From: Hypericum androsaemum
Lineage: Eukaryota; Streptophyta; Magnoliopsida; Malpighiales; Hypericaceae
Assembly (NCBI GenBank): GCA_963995505.1
Contig: OZ023189.1
Coordinates: forward strand, 2,865,155-2,929,154
DNA: 64,000 bases
Direction of reading: 5' to 3'
Part shown: positions 1 through 10,824 of the stretch, in pieces
Layout: every line of letters begins with the position of its first letter
Numbering within the stretch: the first letter of the stretch is position 1
Program-made: the position numbers and the translations under genes
Notes under the pieces: model-generated
Database searches by the model: none
Told to the model about the DNA's origin: nothing
Seen by the model: only the letters and a program-made list of their open reading frames with translations

Positions 1-41
1 GGCTCCGATGTTGAGCTCGACTCATTCGTTTCTCAGAGAAA

Positions 42-980
42 ATGCAGTATTTTATGCATTTTTTGGCGGTAGCTGTACCCCTATATATTCATATCTCCGT
101 GAGTGCATCCGAGAAGATAAAAAATACTACTGGAGTGTTTTTTAGTAAAATGAGTGGAGGAAAAAGGCCCATTGTTGAAATAGATTATAAAGCTTTATAT
201 GGTCCAAATTTTGACATAAAAGAAGAGAAACAAGATCTATGGAAATACATCAAGAAAACTTCGGAAGTTCTTCCTGAAAAATAGTATAAAAAAAAGTACG
301 ATGATAACTTGTTCAAAAGAAATCCATGGATTTCCGCCATTCACTTTGTCAAGATCGAAGGTATTCTATGTTTGTAACTTCAATTACCTAATTTTTTTAG
401 AAACAAAATTAATTTTTTGTACAGGTTTGATGATTGGAAACACATTTATTGGGGCAACAATTGAGGACTTTAAAAATACCCATAGTAGTACTACAATTTC
501 ACAGGTAATAGTTTTAAAATTATTCTTTAAATTGAGTTTATCTGTGATATTTGATAGTTAATTTTATAGATTATCCTTTAAATTATTCTTGTAGATGGTT
601 GTGTATGTGAAGAGTTTGACTCGTATAGATATATACACACTCGCCACATTTCAGGTAGAATTAAAATAATTTTTAATTATGCTCAAGTATCTTGTGTTAT
701 GAAAGTTACTTTACCTTTTACATTTTGAAGGATCCCACTGGCAGCATTTGCGGTAGCATAAAAGACTCTACCGGTACTATTGATGCTAGATGTGTGTTGT
801 TGCTTAAAAATGTGAGTAAATCCTATTATTATCCTTTTGACTGGTTTGAATACTTGTTGACTGGTTTATGTGCTTCAGGTAAAAGTGGACTCAGACTGGA
901 ACAATAAATTGTTTATGGTTACTGATGAGAATGCGATCAAAGTCTTCAAGAAAAATGGTGCAACTTCGTCAACAAATTAG
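42..980 (+). pseudogene. 3' end of an OB-fold (HROB-like?) gene, apparently broken
   Basis: Five consecutive exon-like blocks join in phase through GT-AG introns: up to 360, 425-504, 595-654, 731-811 and 879-980 (TAG stop). Joined, they read about 110 residues and include MVVYVKSLTRIDIYTLATFQ, then DPTGSICGSIKDSTG, then VDSDWNNKLFMVTDENAIKV. The DPTG...G(S/T)I pattern followed by a strand ending in VLLLKNV is what I would expect of the OB-fold in plant HROB/C17orf53-like recombination proteins. That family call is an inference from memory of the pattern. The same reading frame continues upstream to 42 but is cut by a TAG at 282-284, so this copy is either a pseudogene or has a splice I could not place. 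The 5' part of the gene lies outside the window. Downstream to 1590 is AT-rich sequence without recognisable genes. Confidence 0.45.
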
Positions 981-1597
981 TATTATTTTTGGCGTGTATT
1001 ATTTGAGACTACTATGCATTTCACGACAAGAATGTCCTTATTTCCAAACAATTTTATATGAAACAACAATTAGACATAAATTTTCAAGCTAGTCTTATTG
1101 GTAGTCTATAAAATTAGCTTTTATCACCCTGCACGCGTGGTCTCTGAAATCAACTTTTGTCGCCTGCATGCCTATTGTACATGTTTAAAATATCCTTTAC
1201 AAATACAAATAATACAGATAAGGTAAATTAAAAGAAGCCAAAAACTTACAGATAATACTCACGATGTTCCATAGATAATATAATTTGATAAATTAAAATT
1301 ATAGCCCACAAATATTGTTCAACGATTTTAATACAATAAAATTATAAAAATAGAAGGAAATACATCATGAGCACTAACTCTAAGTTTCTCCAAATTTTTT
1401 GAATACTTTGACCACATTATATTTTGTAATATTGATAACAAAAACTCTGCGGAATGGAGAAAAGAGTGAAACCTGTATATAATTTACACAAATTATGTCA
1501 ATTTGGTTTACATATTTTATAATAATAAATTAGTATAATATCACACAGAAAATTGTGATATGCTTTGTTTATTTATAAGCGACTTAAAGCAAGAGAG

Positions 1598-2119
1598 GCA
1601 ATTTTTTGGAGTATTTTTCCTAAATGGGGTTTATTTCTCTGACAATACTCTGATTGGGGTTTTGGGGAAAAGTTTTCCCTGTCTGGGGTCGAGCCAAAAA
1701 ATGCTCAAAATAGAGCAGTTTTGTGTGCCAAAAAATGCTCAAAATATAAATATGTATTGCATAAATATGTATTTATGAAATAAATAATGTGTAACTTAAA
1801 TAATAAAGGTTGATTCTGTATTTATATAATATATATTATTTATTACAAAGGCATAAGTCAATAAGCTCTCGTAGCTCAGTTGGTTAAAGCACTCTCTAAT
1901 AAGAGCAATTGTGTATTTTTATGTGAATTTTTTCCCAGGCGGCTCCACCTTTCTCACTCGGCTCAAGCCGCTAATTTTTTTTTGGATTTGGCACACAAAA
2001 CTGCTCTATTTTGAGCATTTTTTGGCTCGGCCCCAGACAGGAAAAACTTTTTCCCAGAACCCCAATCAGAGTATTGTCAGGAAAATAAACTCCCTTTAGG
2101 AAAAATACTCAATTTTTTG
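1598..2119. repeat. Foldback (inverted-repeat) element
   Basis: Positions about 1598-1730 and about 1987-2119 are near-perfect reverse complements of each other. For example, the left arm reads ATGCTCAAAATAGAGCAGTT and the right arm contains its complement AACTGCTCTATTTTGAGCAT. The roughly 255-bp loop is AT-rich and holds a half tRNA (separate entry). No transposase is encoded, so this is a non-autonomous foldback/MITE-like element. I found no clear target-site duplication, so the outer limits are approximate. Confidence 0.7.
1864..1909 (+). other. 5' half of a tRNA(Ile)-like sequence
   Basis: GCTCTCGTAGCTCAGTTGG followed by TTAAAGCACTCTCTAATAAG matches a tRNA 5' half: acceptor strand, D-arm with the AGCTCAGTTGG A-box, and an anticodon arm CTCTC-TAATA(A)-GAG resembling tRNA-Ile(AAU). 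No T-arm/B-box (GGTTCGANNCC) or matching 3' acceptor strand follows, so it is not a functional tRNA gene. It sits in the loop of the foldback element and may be a SINE head or a captured tRNA fragment. Confidence 0.5.
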
Positions 2120-2420
2120 TTCGTGAAATGTTAAAAACTGCATCTTTTTGTGCATTTTTGCGGTACAACAAAAAGAATCAACAAACAAACCGCACGTTTT
2201 TATGCGGTTTTATAACAAAAAAATTGTACAAGTTGCCTGCAATAGTAAATATTCGATGCATGTTAGGGCTAGGAGGTATTGATATAGCCTGTGCTCTCAT
2301 GATTGTGGCAATAGAAAAACTGTTCAATGGAACGAGTTGTATTGATTAGTTGCCAAAATCTTCACCTATCATGATATGCACGTTAGTGCTATGGATATTG
2401 ATTCGTCTCATCACTCTCAG

Positions 2421-4698
2421 TGTCACGACCCGAATCTGAGGTCGGTGACCGGCGCTAGACTTCGACTCCTTTACTCACATCTGAAATCTAGCCAGCCTCA
2501 AATGTATTTAAAATTTATAATCATAAGCCTTTAAACGTAAAATTAAAACTTAATAATCTTTAGTTTCATATTCCAAGTTTACAAAACATTAGACAAGCTT
2601 TTCCTTTTTAATACATACTCCCAAGATCAAAACAAATCCTGTAACTACGGAGCTTCTAGATCAGTGGAAAAAATAAATAAACTGGAGACCTCCAGACCAG
2701 TCCCGGAGAATAAAGCAGACTTGGTACGATCAGAGTAGATCTCCGAGCCAATACAACTCGTATTCGAGTTCCTGCAAAACTGGTGAGAGGGGGAATGAGT
2801 ATTTTGGAACACCTAGTAAACAAATAAGATATGCATCGCAATTTATTTAGCTACTCGATGCACAAACATACCTAACATATGCAAATGACTAACATGGCAA
2901 TTGAATCATGTGGACATGTACATTATCATAAAGTTATACTTACCAGATGACCAAATATTAACATATAATCACAAAGGCACAGAAACATGAGCAAACTACG
3001 CAATGTTTGATATCGTCACATAATTTGACACATGAACCTATAATTCTAAAATTAAATCACAGCACTGGACGAATATTCAGCAGAATCTAAATCGTGTCAC
3101 TCCCTCTCCAACACGAGGATACCATATCTCAAAGGTACCTTCATCAACCAACCTCATCGGCCAAATAGTTCTGCCCGCCGTAGGCAACCATATCGTATCA
3201 GACCAACCTCATCGGCCAAATAGTTCTGCCCGCCGTAGGCAACCATATCGTATCAGACCAACCTCATCGGCCAAATAGTTCTGTCCGCCGTAGGCAACCA
3301 TATCATATCAGACCAACCTCATCGGCCAAATAGTTCTGCCGCCGTAGGCAACCATATTATATCAGACCAACCTCATCGGCCAAATAGTTCTGCCCGCCGT
3401 AGGCAACCATATTATATCAGACCAACCTCATCGGCCAAATAGTTCTGCCCGCCGTAGGCAACCATATTATATCAGACCAACCTCATCGGCCAAATAGTTC
3501 TGCCCGCCGTAGGCAACCATATCATATAGCAGAGCTATCTATATCATATAGTTATTCATATCACACAAATTCATAGGCTCCAAACGAATCAAATATGTCC
3601 AATGAGCAAACCAATATTTCCAGTGCCCACTCGTGGCCAAATTAATCAAACACTTACAAATCATAATGTCACATCATAATGCTTATATGAAAAATGCACA
3701 ATATGCACTAACAATACCATATTCAAATTATAAAAAATAAATAAATAGAGTGCGCCAAAGAAAGCACGAGTCACATATTATTTGTTTACCATTTTGACGA
3801 AACGGCCAACCAAATCTCCTTCGAATTTACATCCTTGTGTACAAATACTTCATTCTCTAGTTTCGACAACATCCATCATATAGTCAACCTCCTTCAAATA
3901 AAGATGTGTACAAAACACATTACTTTTAACTCAAGTCTCTAATATACGGATAAATTCTAGTAGATTATTTCTACATCTCCAACATTAATTGTGTCAGAAT
4001 TTCGTACACAACATTTTTAATTCAACCTCGAAAACTTATACTTTTTTTTTGGGTTCATAGAAGGTCAACAACTTGCCTCGATAGTTTTAAATATAACCTT
4101 AAAGACACTAAAATTCTGATATGTTTCTTCTATAAGAAATTATATTTTCACTGCCTAATAAAATCAGTCATCATGCTCATAACTTGCGGCAACCTATAGA
4201 GTAAGATTTTAATCTTTACCAACGTTTTCATGAAACAGAATTCTATTCCCAAGCAAACTTCATTCGTATCTTGCAAATCGAGTTCTAATTCTTTTCTTGG
4301 TTTCCATCTTCCGTTCCTTCTTATATTTCCCTAACAATTTTGATTTACCTTTTCTTTCATTATAACCTCTCTCTTGACTTAATATTAAAAATTCCCTGAT
4401 TTTATTTATCCTGCTTGTTATCGTTAATTACCAAGAAATGAACCCACACAAAATTTCATCCTTCTCATATATTTATCTTCACAAGAATCTCAAAAACCTT
4501 TGGTTGACAAGATTAATTGATCTTCAAATTTACTTAATTTAATAAGCATGTCTACGATTTTTAACTTCTGCAAAACAATCATCTAGATATCTATCTTAGT
4601 TTATTACTGAAAATATATTAATCATTCCTACTCAGTAATCTTACCTCGGTGATGTTTTCCCTTAAATTTTCTCGGCAACTACATAGTCGGATATTACA
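2421..4698. mobile_element. Solo LTR of a Ty3/gypsy-type retrotransposon (2278 bp)
   Basis: The element begins TGTCACGACCCGAATCTGAG and ends GTCGGATATTACA, giving canonical TG...CA ends. It is flanked by a perfect 5-bp duplication CTCAG (2416-2420 and 4699-4703). Removing it restores a continuous repeat-array block (compare ...TCACTCTTAG-CCTCAGAGAAATTG at 5651). The TGTCACGACC start and the ATTACA end are familiar from long plant gypsy LTRs; assignment to a lineage such as Tekay/Del is inference. There is no gag/pol, PBS or second LTR, so this is a solo LTR. It contains a 7-copy tandem repeat. The remainder is AT-rich with no ORF. Confidence 0.85.
3148..3531. repeat. 55-bp tandem repeat, 7 copies, inside the solo LTR
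   Basis: The unit starts CCAACCTCATCGGCCAAATA, continues GTTCTGCCCGCCGTAGGCAA and ends CCATATYRTATCAGA. Copies start at 3148, 3203, 3258, 3313, 3367, 3422 and 3477, a period of 55 (54 once, from a lost C). Copies differ by single bases (TCGTAT/TCATAT/TTATAT). There are no unique spacers, so it is a satellite-like expansion within the LTR. Confidence 0.95.
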
Positions 4699-6111
4699 CT
4701 CAGCCTCAGAGAAATTGAGTACCTTCTAAAATAGGTCTCATCCAAAATAAAAAAGCCCATGTGTTGTCATGAGATGTATTGATTAGTTTCAAAAATATTA
4801 GTTGTACCTATTTTGAATTTGACGTTAATTATTGATTATTTTCCGGGAGGTCGTAGGGCGTAGCGGGGACAAAGAACAAAACTGCACTTTTTTATGCAGT
4901 TTTATAACAAAAAAATGCATGCAATAGGAAATATTTGTTGCATGTTAGGGCTATTGATATAGCCTGTGCTCTCATCACTCTGGCAAAATAAAAACAAATG
5001 GGTCAGAAATTAACTTTAAAAGGACAAAGGGAATAGTATGACTTATATTCATTATTTTCAGCATTCACCTATTATGATATGCATGTTAGGACACTCTCTT
5101 AGCCTATATTGACTCGTCTCATCACTATGCCAACATACATGTCTGGAAATTTTACTTTAATAGGACAATCTAAAAACTGTTCAATAGCACAAGTTGTATT
5201 GATTAGTTTTTCAAAATCATCACCTACCATGATATGCATGTTAGGGCTATGTCTCATCACTCTCCCAAAATAAAAAAAGCCCATGTATTGTCATGAGCTG
5301 TATTGATTCATTTCAAAAATATTAGTTGTACTTATTCTGAATTTGACGCCAATTATTGATTCTTTTTCGGGAGGTCGTAGGGTGTAGAGGGAAAAAAGTA
5401 AAAAACCGCACTTTTTTTATGCGATTTTCAAACCGCACAATTTTCTGGGGTTTCTTACAATATGAAATATTTGATGCAAGTTACGACTAGAAGGTATTGA
5501 TATAGCCTGTATTGACTCTCTCATCACTTTGCCAAAATAAAACACATGGCTTTTAAATTTACTTTAAGAGGACAAAGTTGAATAGCATGAGTTGTATTAA
5601 TTGGTTTTCAAAATCGTACCATTCATCTATTAGGGCTTGGGGATATTGAATCACTCTTAGCCTCAGAGAAATTGAATACCTTTTGAAATATTTGTTGTAC
5701 CTATTCTAAATTTTACGTCAACTATTGACGAGAGGTTGTAGGGCGTAGCGGGAAAAAAGCTGTTTGGAGGAAAAACCATGAAACTGCACATTTTTATGCG
5801 GTTTCATAACGAGAAGAAACCGCACGATTTTGTGCAGTTTCTTGCATTTCTTGCATTTATAAACCGAATAAGAGTCTTCACCTTTTAATCTAGCTATATA
5901 CTATAAATAGTCCGAGCGAAATATTGATGTCACCATTTTATACTTCATATTTCATCTTCAAACAGTCATTTCGTAATTCCACCTAGAGAACGAGGTAATT
6001 TTTAAATTCGCCTACATCTTTTAATTTGCGTTTCATATATTAATTTGTTATAACTGCAAAGGTAGTTTATTATACTAATTTAAGATATATTTTTTGTAGT
6101 CTAAGCATAAC

Positions 6112-8727
6112 ATGGTAACACCATTCTTGTTGAATTATGATGGCAATTACTTTAATGGTCCTGATGGCGTGGAATATGTTGGGGGACGGAAAAAAGTGAT
6201 CAAAGTTCAACATCCAGTTACATATGATGTGCTTTGTGGAGCAATTAGACGTAAGATTGGATTTGGACGGAATGAGTATATAAGTAAGCTGCTTTATAGA
6301 TTGCCAGTAATTTTTGGACCACCTATTCACTATACTAGTATGGAGGTTTGTGATGATGATGATGTGTGCACAATGATTAATAGTTTGAGAGATGTTCCTG
6401 GTTTAAAGTATCTAACACTTTATGTTGAGAAAGGGACAAATGCTACACCATAATATGAATATAATATTATGGATCAACTAGTTGTTAGTAGTACTTATGA
6501 TACGGAGTTCTTGAGTACTATGCAATACAATCTTAGTGGAGTTGGAACTTCAAGAGTGAATGAATTTGATATAAATTCTATTCCTGAGAATGAGCCTAAT
6601 GATGATTATCATGTTCCTCATGTCCATGATCCGGAAATTCTACTTCTGATACCATATCATGAAAATGATATGGTGGAAACCCCATATCAAAACCCCAATT
6701 TTGATACAACTGATGACGAAGTTGAGCCAAATTTAGATGGTGATGAAGATGACGACTCTCAACCATTGGTCGTGTATGATGAAGGCTGGGTTGTCAACAA
6801 CTAAACAGGAGCAAGAGATGCTGATTTGAACGAGGATATGATTTGGGCGACAAAAGTAGACATGATACAGGCCGTTAAGAGATACTCCATGAAAGTCAGC
6901 TGCGACTATCATGTCAAGGAGTCAAAAAAATATTGTTGGAGTGCTCGATGTTTACTTGCGGATGGAGGTTGTAACTGGTATTTTCGTGCATCAATTAAAA
7001 AAGGTTTTTGGGCCGTTGCCAAGTTCAAATTTTCTCACTCTTGTTTTGCTGAAAGGGTGTCTGAAGATCATAGGCAACTGGATTCCAAATTTATTGCTCG
7101 CTACATACGTTGTCGGGTGGAAAATCAACCAACTATTTCAGTTATCTCCATTATTACTGAGGTGCAAGACAATCTAAAGTTTAAGCCCTCTTACAAAAAG
7201 GCTTGGGATGGGAAGCAAAAGGCAATTGCCATGATATGGGGGGGCTGGAAAGAATCATACAACATGTTGCCTAAATAGTTTGCTGCGTGTCAGGCGGCAA
7301 ATCCAGGAACAGTAGTGGAGTGGGAATATCAGTATTGTTACACCGGCACCAATGTTCGACTGCCACAAGGAAAACGAATTTTCAAGTGAGTGTTCTGGGC
7401 CTTCAAGCCATGCATCGATGCCTTCAAGAAATGCATTCCTGTCTTGCTGATTGATGGGACTTTCCTATACAGAAAATACAAGCAGACTCTATTAATTGCA
7501 ACTGCACTTGATGGAAACAATGCTATCATTCCAGTAGCATTTGCACTGGTCGAGAGTGAGAACAATGATAGTTGCTCATGGTTCCTGCTTCAAATTTGAC
7601 TTCATGTGACACCTCCTTCTGGAATATGTATTATTTCAGATCATCGTGATGGCATAAAAAAAGGCCATGACTACAGATGTTTGCCGCTGGGGTGAGTTGT
7701 CAGGAGCTGTGTGGCGATTTTGTCTTCGCCATGTTGCGAGCAACTACAATAACAAGTTTAAGTGCCCGCAAATTAAAAATTTAATGAAGGCAACAGGTAA
7801 CTCATTTGGAATAGTTACATACACATACTAATAATCATTTGACATTTACAATGCAATGATGATATTATTTTGTACACAGGATATAAAGCACAAAAAATAA
7901 AGTTGGATTGTCATTTGAATCGGATCAAGGAAGCCCATCTGGAGTCATACCAATGGACTGAAAACTTGACAAAGGAAAAGTAGAGTTTAGCATATGATGG
8001 TGGATACAGGTACGATCATATGACAACAAATATTACCGAGTGTGTCAACAAGGTGTTTAAGAAGGTCCGTCATTTGTCAATCACAGCTTTGGTTACTGAA
8101 ATATTTGATAAGTTGCGGGACTATTTTCGGCAAAGAAGGATAGCATGCTCACAGGAACTTGCCGGCGGTGTCATGTATTCTAAAATGCTTAATTCAAGTT
8201 TGCGAAGGTGGATGGATAAAGCGCGAGGGCATCATGTGAGAGTGTTTAGACCTGAGGAGGGGATATGCCAAGTTACTACAGGATGGGATGTTGTGTGGCA
8301 AAAAGGTCAACACGATTTTAAAGTAAAGTCGTTTGCTGGGAAATGCCAATGTGGAAAATTTTAGGTGCTGCATTATCCTTGCTCACATGTAATTGCTTGT
8401 TGCATTGCGCTACGCCTCGACCACAGGTTGTTCATTGATAAGCGTTATATAATAGAAAACACAAGAGATTGTTACGAGAGCTTATTCAATCCACTTGGGA
8501 ATGAGGATTATTGGCCACCGTATGAAGATTTTGATGTGACGCTTCTTCCAGACGGTACATTATTGAGGCAAAAAGGGCATCCAACAAAGAGAATACAAAA
8601 TGAGATGGATGAGACACCTCGACGAGTTGTGTGTTCATTTTGTAAGAATGAGGGGCATTCTGCCGCACATTGTACCAATGTTGAGAGTCTTGGTCATACG
8701 AGTGGAAGAATACGTCATGGGCATTGA
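6112..8727 (+). pseudogene. MuDR-type MULE transposase, decayed
   Basis: One frame runs through most of this stretch and gives a full-length MuDR-like transposase of roughly 840 residues. In order: an N-terminal PB1-like region (6112-6453), an acidic linker (6469-6804), a DBD-like region with CX-rich motif (6826-7278), and the DDE core with LLIDGTFLYRKYKQ (first Asp, about 7450) and IISDHRDGIKK (second Asp, about 7640). These are followed by MTTNITECVNKVF (Glu, about 8035), a SWIM zinc finger KCQCGKF...HYPCSHVIACC (8341-8400) and a CCHC knuckle VCSFCKNEGHSAAHC (about 8628). A GT-AG intron lies at 7797-7879 and restores the frame KATG-YKAQ. Lesions: in-frame stops at 6451, 6802, 7276, 7387, 7597, 7981 and 8362, and a +1 A-run frameshift near 7658. 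It encodes no functional enzyme now. Confidence 0.9.
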
Positions 8728-9011
8728 TTTATCCAACTATCCTAATTTTTGGAGACTCTTTCCATGTTATTAGTTTTTCCCACTGGGTTTTACAATAACA
8801 TGGTAATAACGAGCCAGCCACCTGGCTGTCGAAGTAGTTGTTGATTTTATTTCTTCGTAGTTTGCTAGCTTTGATGTGTGGTTGCAACTTTGATGTATCT
8901 TATTTATGGATATTTGAATTTGTAATATTGTGTTAAAAATGCTATTATGTTGAATTTGTCAAAGTTTTCTTGTTTGATGCATAATTATTTGACCCTATTA
9001 TAGTAGGTAAA

Positions 9012-9500
9012 ATGACGCATTATACTCCAGGCAAAACTTTCAGGAATATGGGTCGGTGGTGGGCTCTAGAAGATGAATTTTATTACCCATTGAACTTCTT
9101 GATGATTAACTCACCCTTAGTAGCTCGGACAATGGTGAATGAATGGTCTCTTCATATTAACCAATCGCATTGTCTACGATCGGATGCACGGACAGTAAAT
9201 GTCAAGGTTCCTCGAGCAATAGCTATCAACATGCCACGCTTCAATGCAGAATGTATGCAGAGAGCTCTTTTTCGAATAAGGGAAGAAAATAATCGTATTA
9301 AGATACATCTCAACCGATATGAGTGGAAACAGCGCATTAAAGAGTTTATTGAACATGGTGAAACTCAGAGTGCACGACAATATATATTTATGCTAAGCAA
9401 TGGCACAAATCCAGTGGTGGACACGGAAGAAGACGAGTGTATTACCAGTCAAGTAAACGTATTAGCATCAGATATTGAAATGTCAGATGAAGATAGGTAG
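9012..9500 (+). CDS. Intact 162-aa ORF downstream of the MULE transposase, unknown function
   Basis: An ATG at 9012 opens 162 codons ending TAG, with no lesion, although the transposase just upstream is full of stops. The product is basic in its middle (VPRAIAINMPRFNAECMQRA, then REENNRIKIHLNRYEW) and acidic at the C-terminus (EDECITSQVNVLASDIEMSDEDR), soluble, with no signal peptide or membrane segment. I do not recognise a domain. The position fits a second ORF of the MULE, or a captured gene piece. A diverged relative lies inverted at 9580-9840. Transcription is not evident from the sequence. Confidence 0.5.
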   Translation: MTHYTPGKTFRNMGRWWALEDEFYYPLNFLMINSPLVARTMVNEWSLHINQSHCLRSDARTVNVKVPRAIAINMPRFNAECMQRALFRIREENNRIKIHLNRYEWKQRIKEFIEHGETQSARQYIFMLSNGTNPVVDTEEDECITSQVNVLASDIEMSDEDR

Positions 9501-9579
9501 GACATTGATAATTTAGTCCTCATTAGACATATATTTGACATGATTAAAAATATTATCACGATGCGTATCTGATAGGTCC

Positions 9580-9840
9580 TTACCTGATATTGAACTTTCT
9601 AGCCAAATCCAACATATGATATCGATTTTGTCGTAGCATTATGCGGTTATTCTCTTGACAGATCATGATCAGTGCTAATTCGTATGAATCTATGTAGATT
9701 TTTTCCACATCAAGTGACCTCCTCTTCAAGACAGACGCATTCAACATTCGCAGACCTGTAACAAGTATTTCAGACTCGGCTACTCGAAACACACACTCTC
9801 TTTTTAGTCCAGCATAATATTCTCTTCTATCTGTACGCTG
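9580..9840 (-). pseudogene. Diverged inverted relative of the 9012-9500 ORF
   Basis: Minus-strand reading gives a segment with KREYYAGLKRECVFR, then IYIDSYELALIMICQENNRI, then LRQNRYHMLDLARKFN before a stop near 9580. Its pattern E-x-YY ... CxENNRI-x(4)-NRY parallels the plus-strand ORF (EFYY ... REENNRI-x(4)-NRYEW). It lacks an ATG in frame and has a stop upstream, so it is a fragment. It lies tail-to-tail with the plus ORF, 80 bp apart. Confidence 0.4.
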
Positions 9841-10013
9841 TTACTCAATATAATCATCGTTAAATTGAGGAAGTATCCACGTCTGGTGGTTCCGGTAGTT
9901 CATTTGATATTATTTTTTGGGTTTGCAAAAGCCAAGTGCATCAACTTCTTATTGATAGACTTAAGTTTCTAGGCAACAAGTGTTTCAATAAACGAACATG
10001 GCAGCAAAAAAAA

Positions 10014-10182
10014 AGCACTGTTATCATGTGAGTGTGTAGTCATATCACACGATACTCCAAAAAAAGAACTATATAGCACTATTATCATGTGAGTGTGTAG
10101 TCATATCATACGATATTCCAAAAAAAGAACAGTATAGCACTGTTATCATGTGAGTGTGTAGTTATATCATACGATACTACAA
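10014..10182. repeat. 61-bp tandem repeat, about 2.8 copies
   Basis: The unit GCACTGTTATCATGTGAGTG / TGTAGTCATATCAYACGATA / CTCCAAAAAAAGAACTATA is repeated with copies of TTATCATG at 10021, 10082 and 10143, a period of 61 with few mismatches. The third copy is truncated. The surrounding 9840-10780 is AT-rich, non-coding sequence. Confidence 0.9.
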
Positions 10183-10824
10183 AATTGCAATTCTGTAATT
10201 ATCTTAAGACATGTCTAGGGGTGAGTATTCAGATAATCCAAATCTAAATTATCCAAATTTTTCATGATCTGAATTAACCAAAATGACTATTTAACTATCT
10301 GAGTCTAAATCTGAAATTTAAAATCTGAAATTATTTCGGATATGGATTCGGATAATCTAAATTATCCGAATTAAAAGAAACTAAAGATAGAAACGTGTAG
10401 AGCAGCGAAGTAAATATTCATCTTATTAACAATTTCGTTGACTTAGGAAACTTCAAAATTTTAAAAAATTTTGACACGAGGACAAAGTGAGGACTTCTCT
10501 TCACACGCCAAAGTGTATTCTAACCCCAAATTTTTTCACAAAAATGCACAAAAATTCACAAGCCCAAAAATGAACAGAATCTAGCATTTTTTGTACACAA
10601 AAATGCAGGAAAAATTGCCCAACAATTTGAAAGAAATGTGGCATTTCTGAACGGCCAAAAAATTGCACTCAAAATAAATGTTGAATTTCTAGTCGTGTGG
10701 CATTTTTTCATATGCGCGAAAGAAGCTAACAGGATCATAATAGAATTTTCAAAACAAGTAATTTAAAAAATTTAACATTAATTCCAAAACATGTACCAAG
10801 ATAACAAGCAATATTACTCAAAGG

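Larger units (their letters stand above)
2128..5880. repeat. Degenerate tandem repeat array upstream of the MULE (split by a solo LTR)
   Basis: A unit of about 360-530 bp recurs in the same order about three and a half times. It has (P) a block with GAGGTCGTAGGGCGTAGCGGG (4845, 5370, 5732) and a short palindromic motif AACCGCAC...TTTTATGCGGTTTT (near 2190, 4880, 5405, 5775). Next is (R) GATATAGCCTGTGCTCTCATC (near 2280, 4955, 5500). Last is (Q) GATATGCATGTTAGGGCTATG followed by a CCTCAGAGAAATTGAGTACC block (2368, 4704, 5221, 5659). The solo LTR at 2421-4698 interrupts the first Q block. The array ends just before the MULE transposase, so it may be its terminal or subterminal region, but no inverted partner was found beyond the transposase. 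Confidence 0.6.

Noticed and set aside
1864..1909. Functional tRNA gene
   Set aside because: Only the 5' half is present; there is no T-arm or closing acceptor strand.
3148..3531. Regular direct repeats resembling a CRISPR array
   Set aside because: There are no unique spacers: units of 55 bp are contiguous and near-identical, and they lie in a plant LTR. It is a satellite-like tandem repeat.
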